From Acidisoma cellulosilyticum (lineage in GTDB: Bacteria; Pseudomonadota; Alphaproteobacteria; Acetobacterales; Acetobacteraceae), in assembly GCF_020621385.1 (NCBI RefSeq), contig NZ_JAESVA010000003.1:372001-436000 (forward strand): DNA of 64,000 nt. The letters are read 5' to 3'. The position numbers and the translations under genes were made by a program. The number at the start of each line of letters is the position of its first letter. Positions within the stretch are counted from its first letter, which is position 1. Below, piece after piece: positions 19,801-29,221 of this stretch. Under the pieces are notes generated by a model, which worked only from the letters and a program-made list of their open reading frames with translations, did not search any database and was not told the origin of the DNA.

Positions 19801-20344
19801 AATCGCGTTCCAGGACATTGGTGTCATGGAACAGAACTACAGCCCGGTCAGAGAGCTTCGGCAGCCAGGACTCGAAATCATGCTTCACCGCATCATAGGT
19901 GTGCAGACCATCGATATGCAGAAGATCGATAGACCCATCAGCGAATGAATTTATTGCATCATCAAATTTACAACGCAGCAACGACGAGAATGACACATAG
20001 TTTTTTTCGTTGAAGTCACGAATGCTGGCAAAAACCGCCTCATCATACAGGCCGGCATGCTCGTCTCCGACCCAGGTATCGACCGCCCAGCACCGCGTCG
20101 GCAGTCTGGCCTGCACAACGGCATGACAGAAGGCCGCATAGGAAACGCCGGTATGCGTTCCCAACTCGACAAGCATATCCGGCTGGACCGCCTGCACGAT
20201 CCAATGCGCAAACGGCACATGACGCCACCAGGCACTCACTTCACCAAGGCGACCAGCCTGCCAGAACAGCGGATCAAGCGACGGGTCGACCAAGGCGTTG
20301 ATCGAGGTGGAGAACATAGAATTATCGGTCAAAATATCGGCCAC
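16847..20344 (-). CDS. Multidomain methyltransferase / coiled coil / GT4 / GT2 glycosyltransferase
   Basis: 1165 residues with at least four parts. Residues about 30-200: class I SAM methyltransferase of the Methyltransf_24 kind ('LVELGTHTGVSYAAFCHAVV', 'LLHIDGLHTYDAVKHDFESW', 'VLFHDTN'). Residues about 250-430: Ala/Glu-rich coiled coil with heptads such as 'IAAAEQNAETAIASAAQTAQ'. Residues about 520-870: GT-B glycosyltransferase ('VIFDVDDLMID', 'RIGYAGGSRTHQRDF', 'VPTIASATGPFRRAMRDGET'). Residues about 920-1150: GT-A family 2 domain ('VTVIVPLYNYASVVTEALES', 'DDCSTDDS', 'PLDADNRLMP', 'GGWEDFDLWCRFAEHGM'). It probably builds and caps a surface polysaccharide with an internal length ruler. The GTG start is weakly supported; the next ATG is at residue 10. 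Confidence 0.85.
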   Translation of the reverse strand: MADILTDNSMFSTSINALVDPSLDPLFWQAGRLGEVSAWWRHVPFAHWIVQAVQPDMLVELGTHTGVSYAAFCHAVVQARLPTRCWAVDTWVGDEHAGLYDEAVFASIRDFNEKNYVSFSSLLRCKFDDAINSFADGSIDLLHIDGLHTYDAVKHDFESWLPKLSDRAVVLFHDTNVLERDFGVWRLMSELRERYPVFEFTHGHGLGVVGVGRQLPPDVQALLAIREPSAISRIRQRFAWLGERWFAEHRENTIARDLGQRAATAEHNAHLAIAAAEQNAETAIASAAQTAQTAIATAEQAARAASLAAETAVVEAEQGRQALAEALSQEAQALERAASAEDLAAKAAEWSKRATEAERRLKAAEAMRAQAAYRADRARQELDQANKRKTAVVSVTADHSAESVVAAQVEIAALSAELGRVTHDYHQIAHSTTWRATMPIRRMGQAMPSGLRRGLRGSVKLVWWTLTLRLGRRLAQRRAIMAEIRAPAATLPAPTAALAAPSQPVAALPRRDGVNQALAKRVVYVSGEADTPGHLYRVERPATALRQIGMEVSVLATAELGQSLAVIARADVLILWRTPWSDDIAAAFDAIRMNGGRVIFDVDDLMIDPSLASNKIIDGIRSQYLTEEQVASHFQRIRQTMLTADLCTASSDELVHHMRLAWKPARLLLNGFDHETLLASRLAARAWEQARDDLLRIGYAGGSRTHQRDFSLCVDAIAQAMRANPRVRLVLFRKGDVPLLDIEEFPALDGLEAQFEWRQLVPLTRLPEEVARFDVNMAPLEIGNPFCEAKSELKFFEAALVGVPTIASATGPFRRAMRDGETGFLASKPEHWSKYLDLLLNDADRRRDMAAAAYRDVLWTFGPERRLQEVSLLLEIAGGGHSGAAAFERDILRKASLAAQPRTQPFVPAHRIIFTSDRLGVAKVTVIVPLYNYASVVTEALESAARQDIGLVDLIIVDDCSTDDSLAVAIDWAKTNKDRFSRLIVAQNDANSGLAFTRNAAFSLADTPWVFPLDADNRLMPHCARECLAVAEKSGAIYVYPVIQQFGQQSDLMGVDQYDPVRLANANYIDAMALISRAAWMQVGGYDHIVGGWEDFDLWCRFAEHGMRGEQALSQPLAEYRVHGTSMIQTARKSVEQMNAMMFNMQERHPWLTLIWPLPVERPSA

Positions 20345-20397
20345 CAGGTTAGCTCTGCTGCGGTAAATAGACGGCGATCATCGTCCATATCTCATCC

Positions 20398-22116
20398 TTA
20401 AACGACCCAGCTCTTTTGAGGCGGCCGCAGGGAGAGGTGCGTTTCGGTCCAGCCAAAGTCAAGATTGGGATTATGGAAGGGATCACGCATCAAATCCTCG
20501 TGCCATCGACCGTTCATGACGGCCAATTCACGCGCCAGCCTTGCGATTTTCTCCGGCGTGTCTTCCGCACCACGTGAGACTGATTCGAGGTGGTACAAGG
20601 CCGCAAACGGCGTCCAGACGACACGATATCCGTGGTCGTTGAGCCGCAGACAGTAATCGATATCGTTGAAAGCGACGGTCAGACCTTCATCTAGGCCACC
20701 GACGTCCAAAAACACGGACCGGCGCGTCGCCAAACAAGCCCCCGTGACGGCAAGCACCGTGCGCGTCAAAGCCAATTCCCCTTGGGGGCCAGGATCGCTG
20801 GCCGCCGAAAGGCGCAGCTGATGGGTCAGCATATCGCCCCGGCCCAGAAGGACGCCGGCATGCTGAATGCGTCCGTCGGCGTAATGCAATTTGGCACCGA
20901 CCGCGCCCACACCCATGCGCAGCGCCTGCGATACCATCTCATCCAGCCAATCCGCGTGCATGACCTCGGTATCATTGTTCAGGAGCAGCAATATCTCTCC
21001 GCGCGCCTGCCGCGCTGCCTCATTGTTAAGCGCCGGATAGTTGAAGGGACCCGGATGGCTGATAATCCGCACGCGCGGATCGGCCGCCAGGCGCCTCAAC
21101 AGCACCACAGCCGCCTTATTGGTCGTTCCGTTATCAACGATCAGAATCTCGACATTCTGATATCCTGTCTTGTCAAGAATCCCTCTGACGCAATTATCGA
21201 GATATGTCAGGCTATCCCGCGTCGGAATAATGATGGAAACCAGGGGCGGATCGCTTGGCAGTTCCCGTGTCACGCGACACCAGGCCGGTGCCAGCGGCGC
21301 GGGCTCAACCTTGACCGCGGCACCCGCCTCCCGCTCGGCATAGCCTTGGATAATCGCCCGGGCGGTTGCCGGATCCCAATCCGGCTGGGCGCCAGCCTTG
21401 TCGAGAAGATGGCACAGTATACCTGGAACATGCACAAACTGGCCGGACGGCGTCACCGTCATGGCCTTCAGCGCAAGGTCATGCAAAGCAACGCTGGAAT
21501 AAGCGATACCCGTAAGAAGATCTGGAAATTGACCCAGCAAATCTTGGCGATAGGCGACGGGCAGTCCCAAGGCATCGCGTCCAAACATCAAATCGGGATC
21601 GAAGGCCGTCTTAAAACGAGGACTATGATATTCTCGCGTCAGGCCGCTAATTTGATCCTGATCGCCAAAAAAGACCTGCCCCTCCGGCTCCTTCACGATT
21701 GAACATGCAAATTCATAAAGCGCCCGCTCATCCAGAATGGCACCAGGCGGCAGCGGAATGACGAAATCACCGCCAATGTCCGGCCCGGCGCAAACCGCAT
21801 TGAAGAAGGCACTTCTGCACCCAGCTGGCTCGATACCCGGACCGGGCTGCCAGTTGCACTGACCGTCTTCAAGATCGACCGGGGCCCAGATCTCCGGAAC
21901 GGCGATTTTCCAGTTCGGATAGACCGACTGCCGTGCGGCATCCAGGGTCGGCTGCCAGAGGTCGCGCGGGTCATCGGCACGCGCGAGCGGAACCAGAAGG
22001 AAGGATGGCGCATCGGGCAAGTGCGATATGTGATGGGCGATCGCGATCCGGTCATTGTCGTTCAACCGGTGGTGGGCCGGCAGCCAAGTGCCATAGCTAA
22101 ATTTATGTATCGGCAT
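20398..22116 (-). CDS. Glycosyltransferase family 2 protein
   Basis: 572 residues. The C-terminal half is a GT-A domain: 'PLVSIIIPTRDSLTYLDNCV', 'ILIVDNGTTN', 'ILLLLNNDTEVMHADWLDEM' (DxD-like NND) and 'VAFNDIDYCLRLNDHGYRVV' (catalytic ED/ND region), as in rhamnosyl/galactosyl transferases of O-antigen systems. The N-terminal half is a degenerate GT-like region ('DLWQPTLDAARQSVYPNWKI', 'VIPLPPGAILDERALYEFAC'). It sits 53 bp upstream of the 1165-residue enzyme on the same strand, so they are likely one operon. GC content looks lower than in the housekeeping genes. Confidence 0.88.
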   Translation of the reverse strand: MPIHKFSYGTWLPAHHRLNDNDRIAIAHHISHLPDAPSFLLVPLARADDPRDLWQPTLDAARQSVYPNWKIAVPEIWAPVDLEDGQCNWQPGPGIEPAGCRSAFFNAVCAGPDIGGDFVIPLPPGAILDERALYEFACSIVKEPEGQVFFGDQDQISGLTREYHSPRFKTAFDPDLMFGRDALGLPVAYRQDLLGQFPDLLTGIAYSSVALHDLALKAMTVTPSGQFVHVPGILCHLLDKAGAQPDWDPATARAIIQGYAEREAGAAVKVEPAPLAPAWCRVTRELPSDPPLVSIIIPTRDSLTYLDNCVRGILDKTGYQNVEILIVDNGTTNKAAVVLLRRLAADPRVRIISHPGPFNYPALNNEAARQARGEILLLLNNDTEVMHADWLDEMVSQALRMGVGAVGAKLHYADGRIQHAGVLLGRGDMLTHQLRLSAASDPGPQGELALTRTVLAVTGACLATRRSVFLDVGGLDEGLTVAFNDIDYCLRLNDHGYRVVWTPFAALYHLESVSRGAEDTPEKIARLARELAVMNGRWHEDLMRDPFHNPNLDFGWTETHLSLRPPQKSWVV

Positions 22117-22371
22117 GGGGACGCCTAATATTCTTTCAGAAAATCAGCTGGCTAGCAATGATGAGGCTTGTTGAACGGGCCCGCATCCGAATTTTGCCCT
22201 TGATCGGCAACCTTGCCAAGTAAGGTCTGCGCAAGGGATGCTGCTGATCCATGCGCTTGGCCAGTTCCTGCGAGGACGCTATCCAAAATTCCGAAATTGC
22301 AGTCAAACGTAACGAAGCAAGATTTATCTTCTTGATATCATTTTACCTAGCTTTGCGGAGGAAACGCCATC

Positions 22372-23820
22372 TTGGCTCGCGATACGGCCCCCGACACTCC
22401 TATCCACCCCCTTGACCTTGCGACCCCAGATGCAGACGGGCAAGGCCATGCGACACGCTGGTACAGCTTGCTAACGGGGCTCTCCATTGCTTTGGCATGC
22501 ATCGTCATTCTTGCCCATGCCTATCTGCTGCCTGCCGGTCGGTGGCATGCCGATGAATACGCGATAAGCGTCCAAACGGCACGCGACGGCTTCCCAGGCC
22601 TAGTCGGCCGCATCATGAGCTGGAGTCCGCGACCGATCGCGGAATTGATTTCCTATGTCTATTTTCGCGTATCGAATACATTCGAACGCCCTTTAATCAC
22701 GCCCTTTCTTGCTTGCCTTTGGTTGATCTCGCTCGCAGGCATTGCCCTTTCTGCCTGGATAGCCCGCGACCGACGGCCGGCGGGATTGGCATTGCTTTGG
22801 TTTGCCCTGGCCCTACTGGTGGCAAAGCCTGGCGAAATGTTCTTTTGGCCGATGGCCACCGCGGCTTATCTTCCTTGCTGGGCTGCCCTTGCCGCGGCAA
22901 CGATTTTGCAGCGTGGCACAAATCGTCTGTCTCAGGTTGCGCTGTCGATTGCTCTGCTCGTGGCAGCCTTCTGCTCCGAAGTCGGCGCCGTCACGGTTCT
23001 TGCCTATATCGGCCTCCTCCTGGCCTTTCGCATCCTGCGCGGAAAATTCTTCCAAGGGGCCGCCCCTCTCATTCTTCCAGCCCTCGGCGCGGTCAGCGTA
23101 TGCTTGATTGTGCTGACCCATCGCGTTCAGGCTGATCATGAGATCATGGATCCAAGCTCGGGCCTGGCTGGCCATTGGGCACCGAGCGTTATCGCTGCAT
23201 TTCCCGGCTTTTTTAGTCAGATATACTCGATTGCAGGCATTCCTGCTCTGATTGCCCTGGCCGTCAAGCTCGCCTTGCTCGTTTCACTCCCACCCGTTGT
23301 CAGGCCCAATAGGGCGCAAAGCGATGACACCTGGGAGGGATTGATCTGGGTGTTCGCCCTGGTCTTCGGGGCTTTCGTCTCAATCGCTCTCGCCTATCAT
23401 CAGTTCGGCACGCTGTGCTGCGAACGTCACGATACCTTGCGCGCGGACATGGTTTTCCTCGCCATCGCAGCAGCCTCCTGTTTGTTTGGAGCCGCATTTT
23501 GGCTGCCGCGAAAGATTGTTCTCATCATCGCCATCGTCGTGTTGATGGCCTTCCGAGCGGGACCGCTTGTTTCCGATTGGCATGCCAGGAGTGACATCAT
23601 TGCGGTTCGCCATGCGAACTGGCGCTCTGGCTTGGGCCAAGGCTCCACCATGACGTTGCAAGTGGGATCGCCGGGGCAGATCATCGCCTCCGATGCCCTT
23701 CCGACAGGACAATTTCAAAGCCGATCCAACGTCAGCCCGGGGAGCATACCCTGGTACGCTTGGGGTATAATGACGCGTTTTGGTAAGACAAATTTAACAA
23801 TCGCTCCGGCGCCTCAGTAA
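22372..23820 (+). CDS. Polytopic membrane protein of the polysaccharide block
   Basis: 482 residues starting at TTG, with GCGGAGGA about 9 bases upstream. Roughly ten hydrophobic helices are visible ('LLTGLSIALACIVILAHAYLL', 'LALLWFALALLVA', 'LSIALLVAAFCSEVGAVTVL' regions). A conserved-looking loop early on ('WHADEYAISVQTARDGFPG', 'SWSPRPIAELISY') resembles the periplasmic Asp-containing loop of GT-C or GtrII-like glucosyltransferases that use polyprenyl-phosphate sugars. I cannot assign a family. Its convergent neighbour is a GtrB/ArnC-like polyprenyl-phosphate glycosyltransferase, the natural partner of such an enzyme. Base composition is AT-richer than the surroundings. Confidence 0.7.
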   Translation: MARDTAPDTPIHPLDLATPDADGQGHATRWYSLLTGLSIALACIVILAHAYLLPAGRWHADEYAISVQTARDGFPGLVGRIMSWSPRPIAELISYVYFRVSNTFERPLITPFLACLWLISLAGIALSAWIARDRRPAGLALLWFALALLVAKPGEMFFWPMATAAYLPCWAALAAATILQRGTNRLSQVALSIALLVAAFCSEVGAVTVLAYIGLLLAFRILRGKFFQGAAPLILPALGAVSVCLIVLTHRVQADHEIMDPSSGLAGHWAPSVIAAFPGFFSQIYSIAGIPALIALAVKLALLVSLPPVVRPNRAQSDDTWEGLIWVFALVFGAFVSIALAYHQFGTLCCERHDTLRADMVFLAIAAASCLFGAAFWLPRKIVLIIAIVVLMAFRAGPLVSDWHARSDIIAVRHANWRSGLGQGSTMTLQVGSPGQIIASDALPTGQFQSRSNVSPGSIPWYAWGIMTRFGKTNLTIAPAPQ

Positions 23821-23919
23821 CGTCGCGCAAAGGCGCGGGCCGAGTAATGCCTCGCCCGGAAGCTGTCCTGTCGGGTAACACCACGCGGCGGGACAACTTC
23901 CGGGCTTTACATCAAAAAT

Positions 23920-24885
23920 CTAGCCCGCCGGATCGCTCCAGCTTTGCCTTATCAAATAAAGCGGCCGACTTTTCGTTTCCTCGTAGATACGCCCGACATA
24001 TTCGCCGATCACACCAAGCGCCATCAGCTGTATGCCGCCCAGAAACAGGACTGCCACCATGATCGAAGGATAGCCGCTGACCTGATTGCCGAAGAAGATC
24101 GTGCGGACGATCAAAAAGCTGCCGTAGAGCATCGAGAGGAAAGCGGTAATCAACCCCAGATAGGAAGCCAGCCGCAGCGGCACCTGACTGAAGGACGTGA
24201 TCCCCTCCAGCGCGAAATTCCACAACCGCCAATAATTCCAGCTCGTGCGCCCGGCATGGCGGCCGGCACGGCGATAGGTGACTGTCGCCGTGCGAAAGCC
24301 GACCCAGACGAACATGCCCTTCATGAAGCGCCGCCGTTCCGGCATCTGACGCAGCGCTTCGAGTGCCGGGCGGGACAGCAGCCGAAAATCGCCCGTATCG
24401 CGCGGAATTTCGATATCGCTCAACCCATTGATGATACGATAGAAAAGATGGGCGGTGCTGCGCTTGACCCAGCTCTCTCCGTCCCGCGCCTCGCGCACGG
24501 CATTGACCACCTCATAGCCTTCCCGCCACTTCGCGATCAGCGCGGGTATCAGTTCCGGGGGATCCTGCAGATCGGCATCGATCGGAATCGTCACCGAACC
24601 ACGCGCCTGGTCCAGCCCCGCCGTCATGGCCGCTTCCTTGCCGAAATTCCGTGACAGATCGAAGACGCGCACCCGCGGGTCCATCTGCTGCATCGCGATC
24701 AGCTTGGCGAGGGTGCTGTCCTTGCTGCCATCATTCACGCAGACCATTTCCCAGGACAGGCCTTGGCCGTCCAGGACGTCGCGCATCCGCTCATAAAGAA
24801 GCGCGAGATTGTCTTCCTCGTTATGGCAAGGCACGACAATCGAGACGAGTGGTGATTCTGCATCGTCGGGATTTTCAAGAGACAC
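23920..24885 (-). CDS. Polyprenyl-phosphate glycosyltransferase, GtrB/ArnC-like
   Basis: 321 residues. An N-terminal GT2 domain ('LVSIVVPCHNEEDNLALLYE', 'VCVNDGSKDSTLAKL', 'IPIDADLQDPPELI', 'ETGDFRLLSR'-type segment 'DTGDFRLLSRPALEAL') is followed by two C-terminal TM helices ('LASYLGLITAFLSMLYGSFL', 'IMVAVLFLGGIQLMALGVIG') and 'EYVGRIYEETKSRPLYLI'. This is the standard layout of enzymes that load a sugar on undecaprenyl phosphate on the cytoplasmic face. The GTG at 24885 has GGAG six bases upstream; the open frame extends further but without initiation signals. Confidence 0.9.
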   Translation of the reverse strand: MSLENPDDAESPLVSIVVPCHNEEDNLALLYERMRDVLDGQGLSWEMVCVNDGSKDSTLAKLIAMQQMDPRVRVFDLSRNFGKEAAMTAGLDQARGSVTIPIDADLQDPPELIPALIAKWREGYEVVNAVREARDGESWVKRSTAHLFYRIINGLSDIEIPRDTGDFRLLSRPALEALRQMPERRRFMKGMFVWVGFRTATVTYRRAGRHAGRTSWNYWRLWNFALEGITSFSQVPLRLASYLGLITAFLSMLYGSFLIVRTIFFGNQVSGYPSIMVAVLFLGGIQLMALGVIGEYVGRIYEETKSRPLYLIRQSWSDPAG

Positions 24886-25221
24886 ATGACGCTCCGTAAC
24901 GGCAACCGATGATCGAACCAAACAATTTGAGATCGCCGTATAATCTACCCAAGGCCTGACCGATCCCCACCACCCGAACGAAAGGTAGCAGCCAAGCGAC
25001 CAGCGCTGCCATCCGGCGCGGCTAACCGTTCCGGCGATGAGACCGATTGTAACGGTATTATGCTTGCCCCTCCCCCGCTTGCCAATGCCTTTGCCGAAGC
25101 GCATCGGCTCTGGCGGAGGCTTGCCGACGGATGCGATCCATACAGGCGATAGCATTTGCCTGGAGGCCGGGTATCGGCGCAAAGCTTGCGCATAAGGGAT
25201 GATAAGCACCGGGAGAGACCC
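24886..25221. other. Intergenic stretch with no recognised feature
   Basis: 336 bases between two divergent genes. Open frames here are only upstream extensions of the glycosyltransferase frame and lack starts. I see no tRNA, repeat copy or convincing terminator; it should hold the two promoters. Confidence 0.5.
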
Positions 25222-25485
25222 ATGACGCTGAAACCTTCTGCCATTTGCCTCGCGGCCCTGCTCGGCTTGGCGGGATGCACGATCGGGTCCGGGCCGCCCT
25301 ACCGGGTGCAGACGCAGAGCGCCAGCGGCATCACCATTCTGACCGATCCGGCGCTGCGCAACCTCAGCCAGGTGCAGCAGGTCGCGCGATCGCACTGCGC
25401 GTCCTTCGGCAAACAGGCGGTTCAGGCGAGGGTCAGCAACAATCTTCGGGGCGGCCGGGCTGCGGTCTATTTCGCCTGTCGTTGA
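25222..25485 (+). CDS. Small exported lipoprotein, unknown function
   Basis: 87 residues. 'MTLKPSAICLAALLGLAGC' is a lipoprotein signal peptide with lipobox L-A-G-C, so the mature protein begins at Cys19 and is lipid-anchored. The remaining 69 residues contain two further Cys ('SHCASFG' and the C-terminal 'YFACR'), possibly a disulfide. GGGAGAG precedes the ATG. No family is recognised; it stands alone between the glycosyltransferase block and the ABC transporter. Confidence 0.72.
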   Translation: MTLKPSAICLAALLGLAGCTIGSGPPYRVQTQSASGITILTDPALRNLSQVQQVARSHCASFGKQAVQARVSNNLRGGRAAVYFACR

Positions 25486-25605
25486 GCGGTAATCCCGGCA
25501 GGTCCGCGCTGACGCCTCATCCCTGGCGCCGCCGCGATAGCTGTTGCGCGGCCCTGCAATCTATGCAAGCCTCCATAAAAATCCGGGCAAACTGGAATAA
25601 GAATA

Positions 25606-26362
25606 GTGAACGAGGCTGTCACAGAAGCCGTCTTGGAAACCTCGGGGCTGACGAAGCGTTTCAGCGGCTTTACGGCTGTTGATAACGTCTCCCTGTCGGT
25701 CAAGGCGGGCTCCATCCATGCCCTGATCGGCCCCAACGGTGCCGGCAAAACCACCTGCTTCAACTTGCTGACCAAGTTCCTGCAGCCCAGCGCCGGCAAG
25801 ATCACGTATCGCGGTGATGACATCACACATTTGAAACCGGCGGATGTCGCGCGTCGTGGCATGGTGCGCAGCTTTCAGATCTCCGCCGTTTTCGGTCATA
25901 TGACGGCGCTGGAAAACGTCCGCATCGCCTTGCAGCGGGAACGCGGCGCCAGTTTTGATTTCTGGCGGTCCGACCGGCGGCTGCAACGGTTCAATGATCG
26001 CGCCCGGGCATTGCTGGAGGATGTCGGCCTTGGTCCCTTCGCAGACACCATGGCGGCCGAACTCTCCTACGGCCGCAAACGCGCGCTGGAGATTGCGACC
26101 ACGTTAGCGCTTGACCCGCCATTGCTGCTGCTGGACGAACCGACGGCGGGGATGACAGAGCAAGACGTCGCGCGCATCGTCGATCTGATCAAGCGGCTGC
26201 GCCAAGGTCGCACGATCCTGATGGTGGAGCATAACCTCTCTGTCGTCGCCGGCCTGTCGGACCGCATCACCGTGCTGACAAGGGGGCGCGTGCTGGCGGA
26301 GGGCAATTACGAAACCGTTTCACGCGATCCTGCCGTCATCACCGCCTATCTCGGTAGCGATC

Positions 26363-26370
<8 letters not shown>
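25606..26370 (+). CDS. Branched-chain-type ABC transporter ATPase, LivG-like (system A)
   Basis: 254 residues. Walker A 'GPNGAGKTT', signature 'LSYGRKRALEIATTLA' (the LivG variant of LSGGQ), Walker B 'LLLLDEPTAGM' and the switch His in 'MVEHNLSVV'. The GTG start encodes MNEAVTEAV. It powers import of a small hydrophobic or organic-acid ligand together with the following four genes. It overlaps the next ATPase gene by eight bases. Symbol withheld because the substrate is not known to be an amino acid. Confidence 0.92.
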
Positions 26371-27055
<685 letters not shown>

Positions 27056-27091
27056 TAAGACTCCACAAAAAGAAACGGGGAGACGGTCACA

Positions 27092-28327
27092 ATGACCATG
27101 ACACGGCGTACAGTGATTGGCGGCGCCCTTACAATGGGAGCGATGACGGCTCTACCCCACGCCAGAGCGCGGGCGGCCGGCAACAAGCAGCTCACCATCG
27201 GTGTCTGCAGCGATTTTTCCGGCACCTATAGCGATGTCGGCGGCAAAACCTCCGTCGCCTGCGTGCATCAGGCGATCGAGGATTGGGGTGCCGCCGCCAA
27301 AGGCTACGACATCAAGGTCATCCAGGGCGATCATCAGAACAAGCCCGATATCGGCGCGGGCCTCGCCCGGCAATGGTTCGACAATGGCGTCGATATGCTG
27401 ATCGACGTGCCGAACTCGGCTGTCGGCCTCGCTATTGCCGCTGTCGCCGGCGAGAAGAACAAGACCTATATCAATACGAATTCCGCGACCTCTCTGCTCA
27501 CCGGCAAAAAGTGCAATGCCAGCACAATCCACTGGAGCTACGACACTTATATGCTGTCGCACTCCACGGGCGGCGCCATGGTGGCGCAGGGCGGAAAAAG
27601 CTGGTTCTTCATCACGGCCAATTACGCCTTCGGCCAGTTGCTGCGCGACCAGACCTCGGCCGTCATCAAAGCGGCCGGCGGCAAGGTCGTCGGCGACGTC
27701 GACTATCCTTTTCCGCAGACCACGGATTTCTCGTCCTTTCTGTTACAGGCGCAATCTTCCGGCGCGCAGGTGCTGGGCCTCGCCAATGCCGGCAAGGATA
27801 CGGTCAATTCCATCAAGCAGGCGCATCAGTTCGGCATTACGCAAAGCGGCATGAAGATCGCCGGCCTGCTGATCTACCTGAACGACATCCACGGCATCGG
27901 GCTGGAGATTGCGCAGGGCCTGGTGCTGACCGAAAGCTTCTACTGGAACATGAATGACCGCACGCGCGCCTTCACCAAGCGGGTGCTGCCCAAGACACCC
28001 AACAACTACCCGTCCATGGCGCAGGCCGGCTGCTACAGCGGCACCACGCATTTCCTGAAGGCCGTCGATGCCATGGGTGTCGATCAGGCCGGCAATGGCC
28101 CGGCCGTGGTCGCACAGATGAAAAAGATGCCGACGGATGATGACGCCTTCGGCCAATGCAGCATCCGCGAGGACGGGCGCTTTATGTGCGCCTCCTACCT
28201 GTTCCGCGTGAAGAAGCCCGGCGAAAGCGCCATTCCTTGGGATTATTACGATCTTCTGCATAAGACATCGGCCGAGGACACCTTCGCGCCGCTGGCGACC
28301 GAGGGCTGTCCGCTGGTCAAGGCCTGA
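27092..28327 (+). CDS. ABC transporter periplasmic substrate-binding protein (system A)
   Basis: 411 residues. The start 'MTMTRRTVIGGALTMGAM' has paired Arg before a hydrophobic run ending near 'ARA', compatible with Tat export. The mature part is a type I periplasmic binding fold (Peripla_BP_6): 'LTIGVCSDFSGTYSDVGGK', 'DMLIDVPNSAVGLAIAAVAG', 'WFFITANYAFGQLL'. Such proteins also bind aromatic acids, urea, alcohol-related acids or amides. GGGGAGA lies before the ATG. An unusual point is its place between the ATPases and the permeases. Ligand unknown; the dehydrogenase at the end of the operon hints at a hydroxy- or keto-compound. Confidence 0.9.
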   Translation: MTMTRRTVIGGALTMGAMTALPHARARAAGNKQLTIGVCSDFSGTYSDVGGKTSVACVHQAIEDWGAAAKGYDIKVIQGDHQNKPDIGAGLARQWFDNGVDMLIDVPNSAVGLAIAAVAGEKNKTYINTNSATSLLTGKKCNASTIHWSYDTYMLSHSTGGAMVAQGGKSWFFITANYAFGQLLRDQTSAVIKAAGGKVVGDVDYPFPQTTDFSSFLLQAQSSGAQVLGLANAGKDTVNSIKQAHQFGITQSGMKIAGLLIYLNDIHGIGLEIAQGLVLTESFYWNMNDRTRAFTKRVLPKTPNNYPSMAQAGCYSGTTHFLKAVDAMGVDQAGNGPAVVAQMKKMPTDDDAFGQCSIREDGRFMCASYLFRVKKPGESAIPWDYYDLLHKTSAEDTFAPLATEGCPLVKA

Positions 28328-28333
28328 CCCGAG

Positions 28334-29221
28334 ATGGTGATGGTCTTCGGCAAGCCGCTGCCGCTTCTGTTCGGGCAGCTGCTGCTCGGCCTCATCAACG
28401 GTTCCTTCTACGCGATCCTGTCGATGGGGCTGGCCATCATCTTCGGCCTGTTGCGCATCATCAACTTCGCCCATGGCGCCATGTTCATGGTCGGCGCCTT
28501 CGTCACCTGGGGGCTGCTGACCTATCTCGGCATCGGCTTCTGGGGGGCCATCATCTGCGCGCCACTGCTGGTCGGGTTGCTGGGTCTGGTGCTGGAGCGG
28601 GTCCTTATCCGGCCGATCTACAAGCTGGATATTCTCTACGGCCTGCTGCTGACCTTCGGCCTGGCCCAGGTGCTACAGGGATTGGCCACGAATTTCTTCG
28701 GCGTCTCCGGCGTCAGCTATGATCCGCCGGCCGCCTTCGCCCGCGTCGTCAATCTCGGCTTCATGTATATGCCGCTCTATCGCGGTTTCGTCGTCTTCGC
28801 GGCCATCATCGTCTGCGGCGGGACCTGGTTTGTGGTCGAGAAGACCAGGCTCGGCGCGCTACTGCGGGCCGCGACTGAAAACCCGGCCCTCGTCCAATCC
28901 TTCGGCGTCAATGTGCCGCGCCTGCTGGCACTCACCTTCGGCGGCGGGGTAGCGCTGGCGGGGCTCGCCGGCGTGCTCGCCGCCCCGCTTTATGCCGTCA
29001 ATCCCGGCATGGGATCGGACCTGATCGATACCGTCTTCGCGGTCGTCGTCATCGGCGGCATGGGGTCCATCGGGGGCGCCATCCTGACCGGCTTCGGCCT
29101 CGGCATCATCGAAGGCTTTACCGATGTCTTCTACCCGCCCGGCTCGGCCGTCGTCGTCTTCGTCGTCATGGCGATCGTACTTCTGGCGCGGCCCGCGGGC
29201 CTTTTCGGCAAGGCCGCCTGA
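28334..29221 (+). CDS. Branched-chain-type ABC permease, LivH-like (system A)
   Basis: 295 residues, about eight TM helices. 'LLLGLINGSFYAILSMGLAI' and 'FGLLRIINFAHGAMFMVGAF' are the LivH N-terminal signature; 'AATENPALVQSFGVNVPRLL' is the cytoplasmic EAA-like coupling loop. It starts six bases after the binding-protein stop and ends directly against the next permease. A second Met at residue 3 is a possible start. Confidence 0.9.
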   Translation: MVMVFGKPLPLLFGQLLLGLINGSFYAILSMGLAIIFGLLRIINFAHGAMFMVGAFVTWGLLTYLGIGFWGAIICAPLLVGLLGLVLERVLIRPIYKLDILYGLLLTFGLAQVLQGLATNFFGVSGVSYDPPAAFARVVNLGFMYMPLYRGFVVFAAIIVCGGTWFVVEKTRLGALLRAATENPALVQSFGVNVPRLLALTFGGGVALAGLAGVLAAPLYAVNPGMGSDLIDTVFAVVVIGGMGSIGGAILTGFGLGIIEGFTDVFYPPGSAVVVFVVMAIVLLARPAGLFGKAA

